Origin: JAUMXJ01 sp041781135
Lineage (GTDB): Bacteria; Bacillota; Clostridia; Peptostreptococcales; Acidaminobacteraceae
Direction of reading: 5' to 3'
Assembly: GCA_041781135.1 (NCBI GenBank)
Contig: JBHAZV010000014.1
Span: 1 to 26,404, forward strand
DNA: 26,404 bases
Made by a program: the position numbers and the translations under genes. Shown piece after piece: positions 8,192-16,492 of this stretch. The notes below the pieces were generated by a model. That model ran no database searches, was not told the DNA's origin, and worked only from the letters and a program-made list of their open reading frames with translations. The first letter of the stretch is position 1, and every line of letters begins with the position of its first letter.

Positions 8192-10933
8192 CTATTTAAT
8201 GTTTTTTACGCTTGTTACAATATCTAAAGTTCCATTCCCCTGCAAATCGCGAATCTCCTGTTTCTGAAGCACCAACTGATCTACCATTACCTTGTCCTTA
8301 TCCGCTGCAGCAACAACCATACGCACTTCCTTTCCGCTTACGGTTATATTCTCTATTCCTATGCCCGGCACCTCAAAGCTGAGCAGACTCACCACGCGAG
8401 GATCGATAAGTTCGCTAAACACGATTACAATTGTTCTTTTTGCCGCATCATAATAGACATTCTCGTTTCCGTTCACAATTTCGACAGTTGGACCTATCTT
8501 GTCAGTTACATTCACAGCTGCAGTATTTGCAAACTTTTCGCCGTACTTGTTCACGCTGTTCCCTGCGACCGTCCTCACAGTCACAGGAGAAGCGAGCGAC
8601 GAACTGAATCTGATAAAGATACTTGTATTTCCACCCTCGACCTCTGCACTAAGTTCTCCAAAAACTCTCTTTCCTGCCGCCTCGATTACTATGTCCGTGT
8701 GGTCAATATCAAAAGCTTCGTCATTTATAGTCAGTTTTACAAGATCGGAAGCCACAAGCTCCGCCTGAGATATCCTCATACCGTTCGGCTGCGTAACCAC
8801 AACAGTATTTACAATGCTTTCGGTCAGATTGCCTGCGGCGTCTGCAACCCTTGCGATCAACAAATTCATGCTGCCGAGCTCATTCAAAGTAAAGTCCATA
8901 CCACCGGCAATCTTGCCCGGATAAATAATTTCGAGCTCATCTCCCGAAAGGTTTGGTTTTAACTCTAAGCGCGAGGCATCCAGCTTATCAAACGCAACCT
9001 TGCCAAACATGATATTTTCCGGATCCAGCACGCCATTTTTACCTTCGAGCATCATCGGCTCGTCAAATTTTATGCGTACAACCTGGCGCACCTTGCCCTG
9101 ATCGTATATCTTTGCACTCCATTTTGCGCTGTTCGGCGGCATAACATCGCCTACAGCAAAATCAAAAAATGTAGAGCCGTCATTTCCGGACAGGTCAAAC
9201 AATTCTCCGATTTCCAAGCGATAATCGCCGAGCATATTCTCGGAAGTATTTATGACTATGGTGTAATTAGCGGAATCGTAGTTAACCGAACTGATTATAT
9301 TACTCTTGTTTACTTCGCCGTTTTCAAAAAAAGTCAGCTTGTAATTTGACCTCGCAAGCAGCTTGGTTCCTGTAGTTTTTAGCGGTTCATTAAATTTAAT
9401 CTTAAGCTGATTTTGCTTTTCGGCGACAACCCCGTTCTGTGCGTACGGCGTTTCGGAATCCGAAGGAACAACCACATCATAGTTAAAAGCGCTGCTCGGC
9501 GAACCGCTGTAATCCGTCATTGCTCCGGCTTTAACCGTAATTGTCGTGCGGCCGACAGGCATATAATTCTTGGTAAACTTGATTTTCAGTATATCGCCGT
9601 CAAGCTCGGCGCCGCCATCAGAAATCCTGTTATTTCCGGACATAAACATCGAAGCATCCGACCTCACAGAGGACATGCCCTTGCTCAGCTTAAACACTAC
9701 CTCTACAGGACTTACGGAAATTACCGAATCCACAGTTAGCTGGGTTGTATCGACTGCCATATTCACAACCTGTTTATCGGTTATAAGCACATGCCCGTAC
9801 AAATCCCTTATGCTCTTCTGCGGCTGAACGGACAGCGCGCCCTTAAATGCAGTGTTGAGCTCGATAATAGCAGCCGAGCCGTTTTCCATCAGCTTTACAC
9901 TCTTAACATTTACAGGCTTGTCAAACACGAAATCGCCTCTGACGAGTTCTCCATTCCTGCTGTATACCGGCTCGCTGAAAACTATTTTAATGGCGCGAGT
10001 TCCGAGCGAAGTCATAGAAATTACGCTCGGCGGAACATTGTCCTGCACAGTGATCTCGCCAAATCCGCTCTTTTCAAGCGCTCCTTCGCCTACCATCCCG
10101 ACATTCACCCTCTCAAGCGTCAGGGTTGAACCGGTCTTTAGCGCGCTTTCAAATACCACGCTTATTTTTTTCTCCGAAGAATTATACGCTACAGACTTTA
10201 TTTTTAACTCTGTCTTGCCGTCCTCCAAGAACATATAATTAGCGCTGTCCTGCGCAGCTGCCGCATTGAGATCCTCGCTTACAAAAATATCGACGTTTAT
10301 GAGAGAAGGTATGTCTACCTTGACTATGTCCGCCTGCTTAGGTTTTAGTTTGCCGAGTATTTCTCCAAGCGATCGAGTTTCGCCTTTTGGCGTCTTGTTA
10401 ACCGCCGCCCACAATGCGTCGAACGCCTCGCCTCTCTTGATTTCCAGCGAATTTACAGCATACACTTTGACGCCGAGCCTTCCGAGATCGGCGACCGATG
10501 TAGACCATGAATCATAATATCCGAGAGCTTCCAGAAGCATTTTAGCCCACATCTGCACCGAAACATAGTCATTAGGTCTAAAAAGCCCGTCGGAATATCC
10601 GTTTACCCATCCCCGGCTGTTCGCATACCTTACATACGGAGCGAACCAATCTCCATCACTGACATCGGAAAATTTGTTCGGTCCCGCCCCCTTAAAATTT
10701 TTGGCAGCCTCTATTTCTCCATGAATTTCTGCAAGCAGCACGCACGCTTCCGAGCGCTTCAGCAGGCGCTCCACCATCAGATCCCCGTCAGTGCCGCCCT
10801 TTATAAAACCAAATTCTTTTAGCTTATCCGCTCCTGGGTAAGTGCCGTACGCGTAATTCCCAGCCGGCAAAATCCCGAAAATAAGCGCAAATACTAACAA
10901 AACCGCAATTACATTTCTGATACCGAATTTCAT
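8192..10933 (-). CDS. SLH-domain surface protein with Ig-like repeats (SLH protein 1)
   Basis: A 913-residue secreted wall protein. Residues 1-29 are a signal peptide ending near NYAYG. Three SLH repeats occupy about 33-185; the middle one is canonical (FSDVSDGDWFAPYVRYAN, NGYSDGLFRPND), the first and third diverged. SLH domains bind secondary wall polymers, so the protein should be non-covalently attached to the cell wall. From about residue 210 to the end come several Ig-like domains of the SbsA/Big type, each with segments such as IKIVFSEPVYS, LKIKFNEPL and VRIKFDEPM. There are no catalytic motifs. The ATG overlaps the stop of the upstream cyclase gene (ATGA) and has a strong AGGAGGT site 4-5 nt upstream, so translation is coupled to it. 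Confidence 0.92.
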   Translation of the reverse strand: MKFGIRNVIAVLLVFALIFGILPAGNYAYGTYPGADKLKEFGFIKGGTDGDLMVERLLKRSEACVLLAEIHGEIEAAKNFKGAGPNKFSDVSDGDWFAPYVRYANSRGWVNGYSDGLFRPNDYVSVQMWAKMLLEALGYYDSWSTSVADLGRLGVKVYAVNSLEIKRGEAFDALWAAVNKTPKGETRSLGEILGKLKPKQADIVKVDIPSLINVDIFVSEDLNAAAAQDSANYMFLEDGKTELKIKSVAYNSSEKKISVVFESALKTGSTLTLERVNVGMVGEGALEKSGFGEITVQDNVPPSVISMTSLGTRAIKIVFSEPVYSRNGELVRGDFVFDKPVNVKSVKLMENGSAAIIELNTAFKGALSVQPQKSIRDLYGHVLITDKQVVNMAVDTTQLTVDSVISVSPVEVVFKLSKGMSSVRSDASMFMSGNNRISDGGAELDGDILKIKFTKNYMPVGRTTITVKAGAMTDYSGSPSSAFNYDVVVPSDSETPYAQNGVVAEKQNQLKIKFNEPLKTTGTKLLARSNYKLTFFENGEVNKSNIISSVNYDSANYTIVINTSENMLGDYRLEIGELFDLSGNDGSTFFDFAVGDVMPPNSAKWSAKIYDQGKVRQVVRIKFDEPMMLEGKNGVLDPENIMFGKVAFDKLDASRLELKPNLSGDELEIIYPGKIAGGMDFTLNELGSMNLLIARVADAAGNLTESIVNTVVVTQPNGMRISQAELVASDLVKLTINDEAFDIDHTDIVIEAAGKRVFGELSAEVEGGNTSIFIRFSSSLASPVTVRTVAGNSVNKYGEKFANTAAVNVTDKIGPTVEIVNGNENVYYDAAKRTIVIVFSELIDPRVVSLLSFEVPGIGIENITVSGKEVRMVVAAADKDKVMVDQLVLQKQEIRDLQGNGTLDIVTSVKNIK

Positions 10934-12960
10934 AATACCTCCTGTCTATCTCCAACCTTATTATTTTTCTTAATTTCCCCTGATATGTAGTAATGATGCT
11001 TATCCAAATACATTCTCGCCTCGGCGCTCCTGAATATATCGTCTCCATGATTAGCTTCCGTGCTGAACGCGCATCCCACCGAAACAGCGAGCGGATATTC
11101 GCCAAGCTGAATCTGCTCACAGCCGCTCTTTATACTGCTGATTATTTCCTCAACTACATCCTTTGAAGCACCCGGAGCGAGCACTGCAAATTCGTCGCCG
11201 CTGAGCCTGTATACATTGTAATCTCTGCACTCTCTGCCAAGCAGCCTGCCTATCTCCATAAGATACCTGTCGCCGACATCGTGGCCTTCCGTATCGTTGA
11301 TTACTTTCAGATGGTTCATATCGACGAACATCAGAGCAAAATCGTCGCCTTCCTCCAGCATTTTTTTGTACTGGAGATTAAAAGCCCTGCGATTGCCCAA
11401 ACCTGTCAGCGGATCCTGCAGCGAAATGGAAGCAAGCATCTCCATCCTTGCGAGCACCTCGTCATTTTTCCTCGAATTAATTATTGCAAGCGAAATAAAC
11501 GACGCTATTTCTTTTATTACCTCAAATTCAAATTCGTCAAAAGAAGCCTTGTTATAGTCTTGAATGGTGAGCAGCCCCAAAATTTCGCCGCCATATCTAA
11601 GCGGACAGAAAATCGCCGATTCTACATACTTTCCGCTCGAATTCCTGCGGCTGTTGGAATCGCGCACACGACCGTCCTTGTCAAAATCATCCTGACTTAT
11701 GTACTTAAAAAACTCTTTCTTCTCGCGAACCATCAGATCGACATCGGAATTTATGCAGTATGTTATCACATAACTCGGATCGCTGAGCGGAAGATAGTAC
11801 GGAAGTTCCATTCTATCCCCACCCTCTTTGACGACAGCGTGGCGCACCACCGCATTATCGCCCTCGACAAGCGCAAGGCAAATCGTATTATATTTTAAGA
11901 ATTTGTCACACTCATGCGCGACAACCTCCAAAATCTGCTCCACATTGTGAGTCGCCGCCAGACTCGAACCAACCTGCCGAACCAACTCGTTATTCTTTGT
12001 CATCTTGTCGAGCAGGCGATTCTTTATAGTGAGCTCCTCGTTCATTTTAGCCAGCCTTGCCTCAAACTCCTTGAGATCCTCTCGCATCATATCCACTTCC
12101 ACACGAGGATGGCGTATCAAGCTCTTCATCCATCTGGAATAAGATTCAGTCAGCCGCCGCGATTCGTGGTATGCGGCATTAAAATCCCCTCTGACCCGCA
12201 TCGCATCTATCTTTCCGCGCAATACCTCTATCATGAATATATCTTCCTGATCGCCCCGAACAGTCTGCTCTATATCATCAAACACCGCCATCGCTTCATC
12301 CAGCCTGCCGAGCTCAACGAGCGCCTTTGCCCTGTTGCCCAGCACTATCAGCACATTTGCAACACGTTTAGTGTCATAATGCTTCAGATAAAATTCATAT
12401 GCCATATCAAGCTGTTCGAGCGCTTCATCATACCTCTTCCCCGTCATCAGCGCGTGGGCGGAATTATTGTAGTAGTCTCCCGCTAACTTGGGATGCCCGA
12501 CCTCCTTGACCATCGCTTCGGTGTTTATCCTAAGCTTGTCTGACTCCGCCTGCATTCCCTCGTAAGAATAAGTAACTATGGAGACAAGTATCGAAAAAAG
12601 CACTATGTAGCTGTCGGAGATCTCTACGCCTATGTCATAAGCGCGCCTTGTAAGCTTGCGCGACTCAGCAAAATTTCTTATCTCCCTGTAGTTCATCGAA
12701 CAATAAATACACGCATACGCCTCTCCCACGAGGTCTCCAAGCGCCTTGTATTTTTCGGTAGCTTTGATATACATCTCTATGGATTCATGATTTTTGCCGT
12801 TAGCAAAATACACCCTGCCCATAAGGTAGTTTTCGTCGGCAGACTGCAGCGTAAGTTCGTCAACAGCGGGCAGCAAAGACATTTTGTGCTTGGCAGCGCC
12901 ACCCTTCATGCGGTTCATATCATAATTATCTACAATCTCGCGCAAATACTTACTTCTCAT
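10930..12960 (-). CDS. diguanylate cyclase: TPR-like, GAF and GGDEF (cyclase 1)
   Basis: A 676-residue soluble protein from the ATG at 12960. TPR-like helical repeats occupy about 30-270, a coiled-coil linker follows at about 295-345 (LKEFEARLAKMNEELTIKN), then a GAF-like sensor (345-500) and a GGDEF domain (515-665). The GGDEF signature is SGDEF (587-591). The metal and nucleotide segment FVDMNHLKVINDTEGHDVGD is intact, so c-di-GMP synthesis from GTP is plausible. No RxxD inhibitory site is visible at its usual position before SGDEF. I prefer this ATG to the one at 12984 because it aligns with the paralogous upstream protein (MRSKYLRE against MRKQYMRD), has GGGTGA 4 nt upstream and avoids overlap. 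Its TGA overlaps the next ATG. Confidence 0.92.
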   Translation of the reverse strand: MRSKYLREIVDNYDMNRMKGGAAKHKMSLLPAVDELTLQSADENYLMGRVYFANGKNHESIEMYIKATEKYKALGDLVGEAYACIYCSMNYREIRNFAESRKLTRRAYDIGVEISDSYIVLFSILVSIVTYSYEGMQAESDKLRINTEAMVKEVGHPKLAGDYYNNSAHALMTGKRYDEALEQLDMAYEFYLKHYDTKRVANVLIVLGNRAKALVELGRLDEAMAVFDDIEQTVRGDQEDIFMIEVLRGKIDAMRVRGDFNAAYHESRRLTESYSRWMKSLIRHPRVEVDMMREDLKEFEARLAKMNEELTIKNRLLDKMTKNNELVRQVGSSLAATHNVEQILEVVAHECDKFLKYNTICLALVEGDNAVVRHAVVKEGGDRMELPYYLPLSDPSYVITYCINSDVDLMVREKKEFFKYISQDDFDKDGRVRDSNSRRNSSGKYVESAIFCPLRYGGEILGLLTIQDYNKASFDEFEFEVIKEIASFISLAIINSRKNDEVLARMEMLASISLQDPLTGLGNRRAFNLQYKKMLEEGDDFALMFVDMNHLKVINDTEGHDVGDRYLMEIGRLLGRECRDYNVYRLSGDEFAVLAPGASKDVVEEIISSIKSGCEQIQLGEYPLAVSVGCAFSTEANHGDDIFRSAEARMYLDKHHYYISGEIKKNNKVGDRQEVL

Positions 12961-12964
12961 CGCG

Positions 12965-14929
12965 TCACCCAATATCCTGCCCAATATCCTGATAGTATTT
13001 GCTCTTATCCATGTACATGCGCTCCTCTGCTTTTACAAGAGCCGCCTTAGGACTGATCCCGCGCATCCGCAGCGAACACCCCGCCGCGACAGATACCGGG
13101 TACTCTTTTATCCTTATCTTTTCGCACTGCCGCTTTATCTGTTCGGCGGCATCGCAGGCGACATCCATATTTGCTTCCTCGGTTATGACCACAAATTCAT
13201 CTCCGCTCAGCCTGAATTTTCTGAACTTTTTATCGAGAGAATTCATTACTGTGGCAATCGCTCTCAGGTACCTGTCGCCATAGAAATGCCCAAGACTGTC
13301 GTTGATTTTTTTGAGATGGTTCATGTCGAGATAAATAATTGCGTATTCGCTATCCGCGCTTGTTAATTTATTGACATAAATATCGTATGCGCGCCTGTTT
13401 TCGAGCCCGGTGAGCTCATCTATAAGGATTATCCCCTCCAGTTTTCTGGCATTGCCGTCGAGCGTTTCATTCTGAACAGCATTGTTTATAGCAATCGACA
13501 AAAATGAAGAAAGCGCCTTCATCGTGCTGAACAAAAGCGAAGAATATTTGTAGGGCTCGAAGTTTCTTATTCCGATTATGCCTGTCGTCCTGCCGTCGTA
13601 CATAAGCCGCACCAGCATCGTCGACTGCCCGAATGTGCCGTCCTCGGCTCGCATCATCGCGGCGTAATAATCATCTGTGACATAGTCCCTTATCTCGCGC
13701 ACATGCCCAAACTTCAAATCGACGCCATTGCGGATCGCATACGAAAACATATAATCCTCGCTCTCGATCGGAATCTTATGGTTTATAAGCGGCGAAATCT
13801 CTGTTTTGCTTCGGTCAAACTTTACAACTATGTAATCGCCCTCGACTATACCTATCGTCAGCCAATCAAAATCCACTATTTCTGAAATGCCCTTAGCAAA
13901 ATTTTCAAAGACCTCATCCACCTTCCTGACGGATGTGAGCGCATACCCTATTTTTCTGACAATGGTCTGACTTGCCGCAAGCTCTTCTAAAAGCCTGTTT
14001 TTCTCGAGCAGCTCGCCGTTTTTGACCATCAGCTCATCCTGCGAAATCTCGACCGCCAGTTTAAGCGATTCATATTCATCCTCCGGATTTCGAAGCCTGT
14101 CGTCCATCCTTTCGGCATACAGATTAAAATACTCCTCGTGCTTGATAAACGCCATTTCGTTTTCGCCGATCTGATGATAAATCTCAGCTTGAAATTTTTT
14201 GCTCTTCATTATGGACTGATGCATTCCGAAGCCGTCCGCCAGCTTTTCTACTTCCGCAAGTATTCTGAGCGCTTCTATTGTTTCACCTTTTTTAGCGAGG
14301 AAAGAAGCCTTTACCATCTGCGCGTTCATGGAGTTTACGCTCTCCACGCCTTCATAGTGATTTAAGTACGACTGATATGCAAGCTCCGCAAACTTCAGCG
14401 CAAGATCGTAATTCTGCTCCCTTTCGTAAATAAAACTCAGCGCGCTGTAGTAATTCGCATAAACCTTCAGCAGATTGACAGGACCTCCGGCAAAACTCGT
14501 AAGCTGCGCTATGACCGCGCTGCCTTCCCCGTGCATGCCGGCAAAATGCAGATTTGCAGCTTCCACCATCAATGCGTTTGCTTTCAGGAAAGTATTGCCA
14601 AGTCTGGAAGAGCACACCCGTGCGATCTCCGCGCATTCCGCCGCCTTATCCAAATCTCCGACCCTGCCTGCGCTGAGCGCGCACATAACACTTGCGACCA
14701 CCCGGCCGATCATCTCGTCATTTTCAAAGTATATCTCATCTGCCTGCTCGAAATAGTCTATGCCGTCGAGATACTCTCCATCGTTAAAAGACCTGTACCC
14801 TAAAACGAGGTATTTATCGCCCTCGGTTACAGTTCCGGGAACAGTTCTTACGGCAATATAATGCTGAAATATTGCATCGCCGTCGAGATCTATTTTTTTC
14901 AAAAGATCGCGCATGTATTGCTTTCTCAT
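12965..14929 (-). CDS. diguanylate cyclase: TPR-like, GAF and GGDEF (cyclase 2)
   Basis: A 654-residue paralogue of the next gene downstream with the same architecture: helical TPR-like repeats (about 30-280), coiled-coil (VKNGELLEKNRLLEELA), GAF-like domain and GGDEF domain. The signature is SGDEF (575-579) with an intact YLDMNHLKKINDSLGHFYGD segment, so it is probably active; no RxxD inhibitory site is at the expected spacing. A GTG at 14944 is in frame, but the ATG at 14929 has AGAGGG 3 nt upstream and matches the paralogue's N-terminus, so I chose it. It follows SLH protein 2 by 11 nt. The last eight residues are QDIG twice, from a 12-bp duplication. Confidence 0.92.
   Translation of the reverse strand: MRKQYMRDLLKKIDLDGDAIFQHYIAVRTVPGTVTEGDKYLVLGYRSFNDGEYLDGIDYFEQADEIYFENDEMIGRVVASVMCALSAGRVGDLDKAAECAEIARVCSSRLGNTFLKANALMVEAANLHFAGMHGEGSAVIAQLTSFAGGPVNLLKVYANYYSALSFIYEREQNYDLALKFAELAYQSYLNHYEGVESVNSMNAQMVKASFLAKKGETIEALRILAEVEKLADGFGMHQSIMKSKKFQAEIYHQIGENEMAFIKHEEYFNLYAERMDDRLRNPEDEYESLKLAVEISQDELMVKNGELLEKNRLLEELAASQTIVRKIGYALTSVRKVDEVFENFAKGISEIVDFDWLTIGIVEGDYIVVKFDRSKTEISPLINHKIPIESEDYMFSYAIRNGVDLKFGHVREIRDYVTDDYYAAMMRAEDGTFGQSTMLVRLMYDGRTTGIIGIRNFEPYKYSSLLFSTMKALSSFLSIAINNAVQNETLDGNARKLEGIILIDELTGLENRRAYDIYVNKLTSADSEYAIIYLDMNHLKKINDSLGHFYGDRYLRAIATVMNSLDKKFRKFRLSGDEFVVITEEANMDVACDAAEQIKRQCEKIRIKEYPVSVAAGCSLRMRGISPKAALVKAEERMYMDKSKYYQDIGQDIG
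12968..12991 (-). repeat. 12-bp tandem duplication at the 3' end of cyclase 2
   Basis: CCCAATATCCTG occurs twice in perfect tandem (12968-12979, 12980-12991), encoding QDIGQDIG directly before the stop. The duplication is in frame and duplicates an AGGATATTGGG segment upstream of the cyclase 1 start codon. Confidence 0.9.
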
Positions 14930-14940
14930 AGACCCTCTTA

Positions 14941-16461
14941 TCACGGTGCCTTCACCGCAAAACTCCCGGCAGACAGCTGATTTTTGAAACCATCGAGTAT
15001 CATTCTGCCGTCGATGTACAGCATTGTCTCGGTCTGCGGCACCACCTTTGACCCCGGCACAGTGGCGTCATAAAACCATAGATAGACCCTCTCGACATAG
15101 TCGGTTCGCTCTACAGATTTGTCGTTGTAATTTGATGTCGCTGTAATCCGAATAGGTTTATTGGTATTATCGCCCAAATAAAAGCGATTCGGCTCGATGC
15201 CTGTGACCCTGCGGCTAAATATCAATTCGATATACTCGCGCCGCTGCTCCCCTATCCTCACTTCCGGCGCAGTCAATTCGGGCGCATACACCCTTTCGTG
15301 GTATGTACGCGCACTGCTGTTGCCGACAAGGTCCTTAAAATATGAGGTTTCTACGCCATAGGTTCGGCCTTCGATAAAAGTTGTATTCACACTATAGGTC
15401 AATCTATCGGTTCCGATCCCGGAAACTCCGTCCGAGGATATCCCAATTATTGCATTTTTTAATTTTAGCTGTATATTTCCAGTTTTTGAGACAGGTTCGT
15501 CAAACACAAGCGTCAGCGCTCTTTCGCCGGCAAACTCTATTCCCAAAAAGTTAGGCGCAGTCTTATCAGATATAGTTATGCGCTCCGAATATGAAATTTC
15601 GGAATCCTTTGCCCAAAGTGGCTTAATACCGCTGATCTCAAGCTGCGCCTCCATCTCGCTGAACAAAAGAGTAGGGATAAAGTACGCCCCGTTGCGAACA
15701 GTCCTCACCGAACTGAATTCGACGCCTTTCTCGGCCGCGGTTCCATCCTTACCAATGCGCTTCAGAACAATGCTGCTCGGCGAAACCGTCGACGGATCGA
15801 TAGCCTTATTAAACTCCACATATATGTAGCCGTAATTGTCGCTTCTGACGGATGTCACCGCAAAAGGCGCGGTGGCGTCACGGAGTCTGCCTGTCACTTC
15901 GCCAAGCACTTCGCCGCTCTTCATAATAGGCATGCTCACCACATGCCAAAGCGCATCGAATACATTGCTTCTCGTGAGCACCCTTGCATTGCTGAGTTCC
16001 ACGCCAAGACTGCGCATAAACGCCACACCGCCGCCCCATTCGACATCGGTGTATCCGAGCACTCTAAGCACCGCCGCGCTGAGCTGCTCGCCTCCTACAT
16101 AGCCTCCCGGATTGAACATTCCGCCCATTCCGACCATCCAGCCCTTGTCCTGACAAAATGCTACATAGCTTCGCGCCCAGCTTGAAATCCTGCGCGCATC
16201 AGGATAATTCGGCTGTTTGGCATACGCTGCCGCTTCACTTCGCATTCCGTGAAGCTCACAAAGTATTATCGCCAGCTGCTCGCGCGTCAGATAAGAATTC
16301 AGCATCAAATCGCCGCCTGTGCCGCCGGTTATAAAACCGTAGCTTTTAAGCAGCTCTCCGCCCTTTCCCGGCGCCCACGCCGCCTCGCCCGAAGGGTCGG
16401 CGCAGCAAATTCCCGATAAAAGAAAGGCTATAACAATAAATACAATCGTCAATCTGCGCAT
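14941..16461 (-). CDS. SLH-like surface protein with Ig-like domains (SLH protein 2)
   Basis: A 506-residue secreted protein. Residues 1-21 are a signal peptide (MRRLTIVFIVIAFLLSGICC then ADPSG). Three SLH-like repeats fill about 33-185; they share LK-YGFI-GGTGGDLM and the ISSWARSYVAFCQDKGWM segment with SLH protein 1 but are more diverged, with GGMFNPGGYV in place of the usual DGLFRPN. Residues from about 195 hold Ig-like domains with IYVEFNKAIDPS and LTLVFDEPVS motifs. It probably binds the wall as its paralogue does. The ATG fits a signal peptide but has only a weak Shine-Dalgarno; a possible extended -10 lies directly upstream. Its stop is 11 nt before the preferred start of cyclase 2. 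Confidence 0.88.
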   Translation of the reverse strand: MRRLTIVFIVIAFLLSGICCADPSGEAAWAPGKGGELLKSYGFITGGTGGDLMLNSYLTREQLAIILCELHGMRSEAAAYAKQPNYPDARRISSWARSYVAFCQDKGWMVGMGGMFNPGGYVGGEQLSAAVLRVLGYTDVEWGGGVAFMRSLGVELSNARVLTRSNVFDALWHVVSMPIMKSGEVLGEVTGRLRDATAPFAVTSVRSDNYGYIYVEFNKAIDPSTVSPSSIVLKRIGKDGTAAEKGVEFSSVRTVRNGAYFIPTLLFSEMEAQLEISGIKPLWAKDSEISYSERITISDKTAPNFLGIEFAGERALTLVFDEPVSKTGNIQLKLKNAIIGISSDGVSGIGTDRLTYSVNTTFIEGRTYGVETSYFKDLVGNSSARTYHERVYAPELTAPEVRIGEQRREYIELIFSRRVTGIEPNRFYLGDNTNKPIRITATSNYNDKSVERTDYVERVYLWFYDATVPGSKVVPQTETMLYIDGRMILDGFKNQLSAGSFAVKAP

Positions 16462-16469
16462 ATTGATTA

Positions 16470-16478
16470 ATTATACCA
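16470..16478 (-). promoter_or_regulatory. possible extended -10 upstream of SLH protein 2
   Basis: On the minus strand, in the 31-nt gap after addA, TGG is followed by TATAAT (16475-16470), an extended -10 element. No good -35 is present 17 nt upstream. The start site would fall within a few bases of the ATG at 16461, giving a nearly leaderless mRNA. Confidence 0.3.
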
Positions 16479-16492
16479 TCTTTTTAAGACAA

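Noticed and set aside
12961..12984. ATG at 12984 as the start of cyclase 1
   Set aside because: It overlaps the cyclase 2 end by 20 nt, and the paralogue aligns with the ATG at 12960.
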